DNA of 12,991 bases, from assembly GCA_031278675.1 (NCBI GenBank), contig JAITJY010000304.1, positions 1 through 12,991 on the forward strand, written 5' to 3'. The stretch's first letter is position 1, and each line of letters starts with the position of its first letter. The position numbers were made by a program, and so were the translations under genes. Of this stretch, positions 5,549-11,028 are shown piece by piece. The DNA is from Bifidobacteriaceae bacterium. GTDB lineage: Bacteria; Actinomycetota; Actinomycetes; Actinomycetales; WQXJ01. The notes under the pieces were generated by a model that saw nothing but the letters and a program-made list of their open reading frames with translations, made no database searches and was not told the DNA's origin.

Positions 5549-6580
5549 ATGGCGGACAACCAACTGCGCGCACTGAGCCGAGGTGAATACTCGACGGCTA
5601 AGGACCGGGCTGACACGATCGCCGGAGCGCCGGCCCTCTACACAATGGTGCAGGTCGCAGAACTGAGCGCATGCGGTCATGAGGAGATTGCCGCCTTCAT
5701 GCGCTCAATGGGCCTGCCGGTCCCCGCTATCGACGAACCCGCTTTCAGCGCCAAAGACGTGGACGCGATCATCGCATCGCACGAGGTCAGCGAATATGGT
5801 GTGCTCGGTGAGCAGACGGAGACGCAGCTGTTGCGCGCCGTTTCCCACACCGCAGAACGTTTGGCTTGGTGGCAGTTCGAATCTTTGGTGGACGATGCCG
5901 CCGCCCGCTACGGTCTCGATGCCGCCGCCGCGCGCCTCGTGGTCTTGGACAAGATCGCTGACATGGCTGACATCTTTGAAGAACAGATCACCTATGCGTG
6001 GCGGCGCCATCTGTCCCGGATCATCCGGCAGATTGGGCGGGGGGCTGGTGAACTTGGCCCGGAGGCTCCGGAGCCGACCTCTGAGACGCTGCCGCTTGAA
6101 CGCGCCGTCGGGTTTGCTGACCTGGTTGGTTACACCGCGATTTCCGCGAAGCTCGGTGCCGGTGAACTCGATTTGTTGGTTCAGCAATTCATGCGGCAAT
6201 GCCGCGACATTGTGTCGCGCGGCGGTGGGCGGGTGGTCAAGGAACTGGGTGATGGGATCATGTTCGTCACCGACGAACCGGTGCTGGGTGCTTCGATCGC
6301 ATTGGATGTGGCCGAAGAGATTGGCCGTGACCGGGAGATTCCGCCCGCCCGCGTTGGTCTGACCTGGGGGCGGGTCCTCGGGAGATTTGGTGATGTGTTT
6401 GGGCCGTCGGTCAACCTGGCCTCGCGTTTGAGTGGTCTGGCTGCGCCGTCTGAGGTGCTGGTGGACCCGTTGACCGCCCAGGCGCTGCGCGACCAACCCA
6501 GTTTCAGGTTGATCTCGCAAGTGGCTGCGGCTGTGCCTGGGGTGGGCCAGGTCCGCCCCTACCGTTTAACTAGGTCCTGA
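5549..6580 (+). CDS. Class III adenylate cyclase, Rv1264-like (N-terminal regulatory domain)
   Basis: 343 aa from ATG 5549 (344 if GTG 5546 is used). It converts ATP to cAMP. The N-terminal half (about 1-175) is soluble and helical (LYTMVQVAELSACGHEEI, LDKIADMADIFEEQITYAWR), resembling the autoinhibitory domain of M. tuberculosis Rv1264, which makes that enzyme pH-responsive. The catalytic domain (about 183-343) has every key residue: metal Asp191 in GFADLVGYTA, substrate Lys231 and second metal Asp235 in VKELGDGIMF, Asp282 in GDVFG, and transition-state Asn289 and Arg293 in VNLASRL. No membrane segment, so cytosolic, acting as a homodimer. It is monocistronic; its last 15 bp overlap the 3' end of the convergent mrp gene. 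Activity is very likely; pH sensing is only inferred from the family. Confidence 0.93.
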   Translation: MADNQLRALSRGEYSTAKDRADTIAGAPALYTMVQVAELSACGHEEIAAFMRSMGLPVPAIDEPAFSAKDVDAIIASHEVSEYGVLGEQTETQLLRAVSHTAERLAWWQFESLVDDAAARYGLDAAAARLVVLDKIADMADIFEEQITYAWRRHLSRIIRQIGRGAGELGPEAPEPTSETLPLERAVGFADLVGYTAISAKLGAGELDLLVQQFMRQCRDIVSRGGGRVVKELGDGIMFVTDEPVLGASIALDVAEEIGRDREIPPARVGLTWGRVLGRFGDVFGPSVNLASRLSGLAAPSEVLVDPLTAQALRDQPSFRLISQVAAAVPGVGQVRPYRLTRS

Positions 6581-7657
6581 GTCCAGCAATTGGGCGGCAA
6601 TGTGTTTGAATTCGCGGGCGGCTGGGTGGTCTGGGGCGGCGAGGACAACCGGCTCGCCCGAGTCGCCGCCTTCGCGGATCGCCTGGTCTAGGGGGAGTTG
6701 GCCCAGCAATGGCACGGCGGTGCCGGAGGCTTCGGCGAGGTTCGCTGCAACCAGGGCGCCGCCGCCCTGCCCAAAGATGGTGAGGCGTTCCCCGCTGGGG
6801 GTGTCCAGCCAGCTCATGTTTTCGATCACGCCCAGGATCGGTTGCTTGGTTTGTAGGGCCAGTGCCCCGGCGCGCTGGGCGACTTCGGCGGCGGCCGGTT
6901 GTGGTGTGGTCACGACTATCAACCCCGAACCGGGGATGAGTTGGGCCACGGACAGTGGCACGTCGCCGGTGCCGGGTGGCAGGTCAACCAGCAACACGTC
7001 GAGGTCACCCCAGATCACATCCGTCAAGAACTGGCTGACTGCGCGGTGGAGCACCGGTCCACGCCAGACCACGGGCTGTCCTGGGGGCACCAGCATTCCC
7101 ATAGAGAACACCTTGATACCGTGGGCCAACGGTGGTAAAACTGCGTCATCGACCTGCGTTGGATCAGCTTCTACGCCGAGCATGCGCGGCATCGAGAAGC
7201 CCTGGATATCAGCGTCAAGCACACCCACGGCCAATCCCGCCTGGGCGAACGCCACCGCCAGGTTAGCGGTGACCGAACTCTTGCCCACTCCGCCCTTGCC
7301 GGAGGCAACAGCGATCACCCGCGTGCGCGAGGACGGCTCACTAAACGGCACCGACTTGGCGGGGCCACCGCGCAGCTTGTCCATCAGCGCCTGGCGTTGG
7401 GCCTGGTCCATCACCCCGAGTTTGACCGTCACCAAACCAATCCCCGCGAGGGTCGCCAAAGCGCGTTTCACGTCGCTTTCCAACTGGTCTTTCATGGGGC
7501 AGCCGGCCACCGTAAGCAGGATCTCGACCGTGACAGCGCCCGCTGGCCCAAGTTCGACGGAGTTGACCATATCCAGGTCGGTAATTGGCCGGCGTATCTC
7601 CGGATCGATCACCGTGGCGAGTGCTGCGCGGACCTGAGCTTCAGTGAGTTTAGGCAC
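6566..7657 (-). CDS. mrp: Mrp/ApbC/NBP35-type P-loop ATPase (Fe-S cluster carrier family)
   Basis: 363 aa from GTG 7657. The N-terminal MIP18/DUF59-like domain (about 3-85) reads ALATVIDPEIRRPITDLDMV and TVAGCPMKDQLE. The ATPase domain has the deviant Walker A GKGGVGKSS (120-128, signature Lys121 and Lys126), LDADIQGFSMPRMLG, and DVLLVDLPPGTGDVPLS. Family members bind ATP and carry or deliver Fe-S clusters. The CPxC usually found after IENMS is absent: IENMSWLDTPSGERLTIFG has no Cys, as I recall for many actinobacterial Mrp proteins, so cluster binding between dimer subunits by that motif is not supported. I chose GTG 7657 because translation before it is non-family sequence and a TAGAAT -10 lies 8 nt upstream. 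Last gene of the CBS-DUF1003-mrp unit. Confidence 0.92.
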   Translation of the reverse strand: MPKLTEAQVRAALATVIDPEIRRPITDLDMVNSVELGPAGAVTVEILLTVAGCPMKDQLESDVKRALATLAGIGLVTVKLGVMDQAQRQALMDKLRGGPAKSVPFSEPSSRTRVIAVASGKGGVGKSSVTANLAVAFAQAGLAVGVLDADIQGFSMPRMLGVEADPTQVDDAVLPPLAHGIKVFSMGMLVPPGQPVVWRGPVLHRAVSQFLTDVIWGDLDVLLVDLPPGTGDVPLSVAQLIPGSGLIVVTTPQPAAAEVAQRAGALALQTKQPILGVIENMSWLDTPSGERLTIFGQGGGALVAANLAEASGTAVPLLGQLPLDQAIREGGDSGEPVVLAAPDHPAAREFKHIAAQLLDSGPS

Positions 7658-7671
7658 GGGCGCCAATTCTA
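7658..7671 (-). promoter_or_regulatory. Internal -10 box for leaderless mrp, overlapping the DUF1003 stop codon
   Basis: On the minus strand TAGAAT (7671-7666) is followed by 8 nt and GTG (7657). The TAG of this box is the stop codon of the upstream DUF1003 gene. No SD lies at a suitable distance, so mrp may be made from its own leaderless transcript as well as by read-through. Confidence 0.5.
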
Positions 7672-8406
7672 CTTCCCCGCGTCGCGTTGCCGAGCCGGTT
7701 GGCCAGGCGTGCAACCGGCGTCCTCGCCCCCGCCCGATGCCGCCGCCCCGCCCGATGCCGCCGCCCCCGTCCCAGCGGCCCCAGACTCACCTGCCGCACC
7801 GGGTGCCGGACGTGCGGGCGCTGTCCGGGCGGCACCGCTCGCCAGCGGGGCGGGAAGGGGGGGCGGTGCTGGGACCGGAGCGGCGGCATCGGGCGAGGGA
7901 CCATACCCCGGGCGAACCTCCGGCGGGCGGACCTGGTCCAACTCCTCCAAGAAATTGCGCAATTCGCTGCGCACAAAGTCGCGGGTCGCAACCTCCTGGA
8001 GCGCGATCCGCAGAGCGGCCACCTCACGGGCCAAATACTCGGTGTCCGCGAGGTTACGCTGAGCCTGGATCCGGTCGCGGTCGGCGGTGACCCGGTCGCG
8101 GTCATCCTGGCGGTTCTGGGCCAACAAGATCAGGGGCGCGGCATAAGAGGCCTGAAGGGATAAGGCGAGTGTCAGCACGGTGAAACCGTACTTCGAGGTG
8201 TCGAACCGCAGACCAACTGGCATCCAGGTGTTCCACGCCAGCCAGGCGATGCAGACCAACGTCATCCAGACCAAGAAGCGCGGCGTGCCCATAAACCGGG
8301 CAATCGCCTCGGCGCCGCGCCCAAACTGGTCACCTGACCGGTCATCGCGCCGCCGGGAAAACCAAGACCGTCCGCGGTCGCGTGGTGTGTCAAGGCGTTC
8401 CGCCAT
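7669..8406 (-). CDS. DUF1003 family membrane protein
   Basis: 245 aa from ATG 8406. The Arg/Asp-rich N-terminus (1-40) precedes two membrane helices (about 44-64, TLVCIAWLAWNTW; about 75-96). The family signature LTLALSLQASYAAPLILLAQ spans the second helix and is followed by NRQDDRDR. A charged, probably coiled-coil segment (100-157) leads to a Pro/Ala/Gly low-complexity tail (about 160-245) holding an 18-bp DNA repeat. DUF1003 has no settled function. The start is clear: AAGGAGG lies 9 nt upstream, inside the 3' end of the CBS gene, and the two genes overlap by 17 bp, so translation is coupled. The pairing with an MgtE_N/CBS protein recurs in actinobacteria and suggests work at the membrane with it, possibly linked to divalent cations (inference). 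Confidence 0.88.
   Translation of the reverse strand: MAERLDTPRDRGRSWFSRRRDDRSGDQFGRGAEAIARFMGTPRFLVWMTLVCIAWLAWNTWMPVGLRFDTSKYGFTVLTLALSLQASYAAPLILLAQNRQDDRDRVTADRDRIQAQRNLADTEYLAREVAALRIALQEVATRDFVRSELRNFLEELDQVRPPEVRPGYGPSPDAAAPVPAPPPLPAPLASGAARTAPARPAPGAAGESGAAGTGAAASGGAAASGGGEDAGCTPGQPARQRDAGK
7732..7767 (-). repeat. 18-bp tandem repeat in the DUF1003 tail
   Basis: Two identical units, 7732-7749 and 7750-7767 (plus strand GCCCGATGCCGCCGCCCC), encode two GAAASG units on the minus strand. They lie in the low-complexity C-terminal tail of the DUF1003 protein. Confidence 0.85.
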
Positions 8407-9862
8407 GGCGGTCCACCTCCTTGCGGGCCCGGCTCGGCGCGGCGGGGGACCCTGAGGCGCCGGGGCGTTCCGGTGTGTCCGGGATGTCCGGTGTGGCCGG
8501 TGTGGCCGGGATGTCCGGTGTGGCCGGGATGTCCGGTGTGTCCTGGGGGCTGGCTCCACTCAGGGCTGCCAACAGGGGGGATGCGTCCGGGGCCGGTCCT
8601 AGAGACTGGTCGGTGACGTCATCGTCCGCGCTGCGCCAATCCTCCGGCAGAAGGTGATCTAGCACGTCATCGGCGGAAACTGCGCCAAGCAGGCGGCGGT
8701 CCTCGTCTACGACGGGCAACGCGATCAAGTTGTAGGTCGCCATCAGGCGCGTGACCCGCCCTAACGGATCATTGGGGCTGAGCGCCTCGACATCGGTGTC
8801 GATGATCGAACCGAGCGGCTGGTGCGGCGGTTCGCGGAGCAGCCGCTGGATGTGGACCACGCCAACCAAACGCCCGGTCGGGGTCTCATTAGGCGGGCGG
8901 GTGACAAAGATCATCGATGCCAGCGCCGGTGTCAAGTCCTGGCGCCGGACCGCTGCGAGCCCCTGAGCGATCGGCGTCTCCGGCGGGAGGATCACCGGCT
9001 CGGTGGTCATCAGGCCGCCGGCGGTGTGCTCGCCGTACGCGAGGAGCCGGCGCACATCCTGCGCCTCTTCTGGTTCCATCAACGCCAACAAGATGGCCGC
9101 CTCATTGTCGGGGAGTTCCGAGATCAGGTCGGTCGCATCATCTGGTTCCATCGCTTCGAGCACGTCAGCGGCCCGAGCCCGGCCCAGGTGCTCAATGATC
9201 TCCAGGCGGTCCTCATCACCCAGTTCCTGGATCACGTCCGCCAGCCGTTCGTTCCCGAGCGCGGCCGCAACCTCAAGGCGCCGACTCTTCGGCATATCAT
9301 GCAGCAGGTCTGCCATGTCCGCCGGTTTGATGTCGCCCCAGGACGCCATCAGTTGTCCCACACCCTGGACGCCGGCTTGGCCGGCCAGGTCTGGTACGTC
9401 ACGGACATCGACCAGTTCGGTTTTGCCGCGCCTGCGCCCAATCCCGCGCGGCGCCGTCAAGTGCCGCACAAACAGTTGTGTCACTTCCCAGTCGCCGCGC
9501 AGCGCCGTGTGCGCTTCCAGCGCGACATCTTCGATGACCGCCGGTGTGCGGTCTTGCAGTGTGATCCGGCGGTCCAGCAGTTCGGCAACAGCCAGTGTCT
9601 CACTGGGTCGTTGTTCGAAGCGCCGCATGTTGACCAGGCCTGTCGAGACTATCTGGCCCGCGTCTACCGAAACCACCCTGGTGAAGGGCAGGAACACGCG
9701 TCGCTTGCCGGGGACTTCCACCACCAGCCCAATTCCGCGCGGCCGCCCTTGGAAGGCGATGGTCACAACGACATCGCGCGCCCAGCCGACCCGGTCTCCA
9801 ATCGGGTCAAAGACCGGCGTCCCCGCCAGGCGCGCCACAAAGACTCGGCGCGAAGGGCTCAC
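8390..9862 (-). CDS. MgtE N-terminal domain / CBS pair protein (soluble, with PRC-barrel-like N-terminus)
   Basis: 490 aa from GTG 9862. Domains in order: a PRC-barrel-like beta domain (about 5-75, VFDPIGDRVGWARDVVV); a linker domain (80-165); MgtE_N helical repeats (about 172-275, DMADLLHDMPKSRRLEVAAAL and VLEAMEPDDATDLISELPD); then a CBS pair (about 283-405, TAGGLMTTEPVILPPETPI and LIALPVVDEDRRLLGAVSADDVLD). It resembles the cytosolic Mg-sensing half of the MgtE channel but has no membrane domain, so it is not itself a transporter; a sensing or regulatory role is inferred. The C-terminal tail (about 410-490) is low complexity with DIPATP repeats. It is first gene of the operon and overlaps DUF1003 by 17 bp. 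GTG 9862 is supported by TAGTCT 6 nt upstream. Confidence 0.88.
   Translation of the reverse strand: MSPSRRVFVARLAGTPVFDPIGDRVGWARDVVVTIAFQGRPRGIGLVVEVPGKRRVFLPFTRVVSVDAGQIVSTGLVNMRRFEQRPSETLAVAELLDRRITLQDRTPAVIEDVALEAHTALRGDWEVTQLFVRHLTAPRGIGRRRGKTELVDVRDVPDLAGQAGVQGVGQLMASWGDIKPADMADLLHDMPKSRRLEVAAALGNERLADVIQELGDEDRLEIIEHLGRARAADVLEAMEPDDATDLISELPDNEAAILLALMEPEEAQDVRRLLAYGEHTAGGLMTTEPVILPPETPIAQGLAAVRRQDLTPALASMIFVTRPPNETPTGRLVGVVHIQRLLREPPHQPLGSIIDTDVEALSPNDPLGRVTRLMATYNLIALPVVDEDRRLLGAVSADDVLDHLLPEDWRSADDDVTDQSLGPAPDASPLLAALSGASPQDTPDIPATPDIPATPATPDIPDTPERPGASGSPAAPSRARKEVDRHGGTP
8462..8536 (-). repeat. Short Pro-rich repeats in the CBS-protein tail
   Basis: Residues 443-467 read as repeats of DIPATP / ATP / DIPDTP. 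On the plus strand the DNA is a run of 9-bp units such as GGTGTGTCC, GGGATGTCC and GGTGTGGCC, the same kind of units as those encoding the Gly-X-Y region of the protease at 11371-11838, in opposite orientation. Confidence 0.8.
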
Positions 9863-9874
9863 ACACCAAGACTA
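9863..9874 (-). promoter_or_regulatory. -10 box for the leaderless CBS-DUF1003-mrp operon
   Basis: On the minus strand TAGTCT (9874-9869) is followed by 6 nt and then GTG at 9862. No SD is present. The hexamer is identical to that of birA. Confidence 0.55.
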
Positions 9875-10034
9875 ACGGTGCCAGGGTGCCTGCGGGCGTA
9901 TCACGGCTGTCATCCCCGTCCCCTGGCTGCGGCTGGCCCGCTCAGCGCACCCCCGGGCCTTCTTTGCCCGGTGCCGTCCGCCCGGCTGGTACAGGCGGCA
10001 CCGGGGGCGGCACGCGGCGGCGGACCATAACGCC

Positions 10035-10049
10035 TGGGAGAATGGTTTC
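10035..10049 (+). promoter_or_regulatory. Extended -10 for the leaderless PHP gene
   Basis: TG-G-GAGAAT (TG at 10035-10036, hexamer 10038-10043) is followed by 6 nt and ATG at 10050. No SD is present. The first base of the hexamer departs from consensus, and the extended TG may compensate. Confidence 0.45.
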
Positions 10050-10922
10050 ATGCGGATCGACCTCCATACCCATTCCAATGCGTCGGACGGTACGGAAGGG
10101 CCCGGGCAGGTGATCCGTGCCGCGCAGGCGGCCGGACTAGATGTGGTGGCCCTGACGGACCACGATTCGACGGCGGGCTGGGTTGAGGCTGGCGCGGCTG
10201 CGGTCGACTGCGGGATCGGGTTGGTGCGGGGGATGGAGTTGTCGGCCCGCTATCAGGGGATCACGGTCCACCTGCTGTCCTACCTGCATGATCCCACCTA
10301 CCAGCCCTTGATAGACCTGACCAGCCGCATCAAGGCGGCACGCCGCGAGCGGGCGAAGGCGATAGTTGAGCGGCTCGCCCGCGATTATCCGATCGGTTGG
10401 GAAGAGGTGGCGGCTCGGGCGCCGGATGGGGTGGCGGTGGGTCGCCCCCACATCGCGGATCAGCTAGTGGCGTTGGGGGTGGTGCCGAACCGCAGTGCCG
10501 CTTTTAGTGAATTGTTGCATCCGCGCAGTCCGTATTATGTCCGCTATTGGTCGGCCGCAGCGCCCGATGCCGTCGCTACCGTCCGCGCCGCAGGCGGAGT
10601 TCCCGTCTTGGCTCACCCTGGCGCAACGGGACGTCAGCGGGTGGTGGGGGACGGCGGCATCATACATATGTATGATGCAGGCCTGGCTGGCCTCGAAGTC
10701 TACCACCGCGATAATCCTCCCGAACAGAGGCGACGGTTGGCGGCGCTGGCGGAGCGGCTGGGGCTGATCCAAACGGGGGCATCGGACTATCACGGGCGTG
10801 GCAAGCCGAATCGCCTGGGCGAAAACTTGACCAGTCCCGAGGCGCTGGCGGCGATCCTGGAGCAGGGGCGGCTGGGGCTTGTGGGCGGGCCGGGGCGGGC
10901 GGCGGCACCGGCGAATACTTGA
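10050..10922 (+). CDS. PHP-domain phosphoesterase (YciV/TrpH, RNase AM-like)
   Basis: 290 aa. The PHP metal-site motifs are complete: DLHTHSNASDG (His6, His8, Asp13), ALTDHDS (Asp37, His38), GMELS (Glu63), TVHLLSY (His74), GRPHIAD (His134), LAHPG (His189) and GASDYHG (Asp246, His248). This pattern and length fit the family whose E. coli member (RNase AM, formerly YciV/TrpH) acts as a 5'-3' exoribonuclease and a 3',5'-nucleoside bisphosphatase. A trinuclear metal site and a cytosolic location are expected. Residues 203-210 (IIHMYDA region) are encoded by a 22-bp perfect palindrome, AT-rich in an otherwise GC-rich gene, and look unlike the usual family sequence although length is preserved. It is monocistronic, with the protease gene 106 nt downstream. 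The exact substrate cannot be read from sequence. Confidence 0.9.
   Translation: MRIDLHTHSNASDGTEGPGQVIRAAQAAGLDVVALTDHDSTAGWVEAGAAAVDCGIGLVRGMELSARYQGITVHLLSYLHDPTYQPLIDLTSRIKAARRERAKAIVERLARDYPIGWEEVAARAPDGVAVGRPHIADQLVALGVVPNRSAAFSELLHPRSPYYVRYWSAAAPDAVATVRAAGGVPVLAHPGATGRQRVVGDGGIIHMYDAGLAGLEVYHRDNPPEQRRRLAALAERLGLIQTGASDYHGRGKPNRLGENLTSPEALAAILEQGRLGLVGGPGRAAAPANT
10657..10678. repeat. 22-bp perfect palindrome inside the PHP gene
   Basis: The arm GCATCATACAT (10657-10667) is followed immediately by its exact reverse complement ATGTATGATGC (10668-10678), with no spacer. It is markedly AT-rich (16 of 22) within GC-rich coding DNA and encodes part of GGIIHMYDAG. It could be a dimeric regulator operator inside the gene, or an integration or replication-related site. 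No family is assigned. Confidence 0.9.
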
Positions 10923-10926
10923 ATGG

Positions 10927-10961
10927 CGCAAAACTTGGCGGACGGCGCGGCGCATTTTGCG
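10927..10961. repeat. Inverted repeat between the PHP and protease genes
   Basis: CGCAAAA (10927-10933) and TTTTGCG (10955-10961) form 7-bp arms separated by 21 nt, beginning 5 nt after the PHP gene. The loop holds GACGGCGCG, repeated at 10968-10976. It could end the PHP transcript, but there is no T-run after the second arm, so the role is unclear. Confidence 0.4.
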
Positions 10962-11016
10962 GTAGCCGACGGCGCGAAAACCGTGCGATACGACGCGGAA
11001 TCATTGGGGTTGGGGC

Positions 11017-11028
11017 CATAATTGGACT
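11017..11028 (+). promoter_or_regulatory. -10 box for the leaderless protease gene
   Basis: CATAAT (11017-11022, five of six consensus bases) is followed by 6 nt and the GTG at 11029. No SD is present. The spacing fixes the otherwise uncertain GTG start. Confidence 0.55.

Noticed and set aside
5549..6580. Frameshift or degenerate cyclase
   Set aside because: All metal, substrate and transition-state residues are present and the frame is intact.
6600..7637. 345-residue plus-strand open frame opposite mrp
   Set aside because: Antisense shadow; the mrp frame has the Walker A and DUF59 motifs.
8822..10030. 402-residue plus-strand open frame opposite the CBS protein
   Set aside because: Shadow of a GC-rich gene; the minus frame has MgtE_N and CBS domains and a promoter, while the plus frame shows no family motif.
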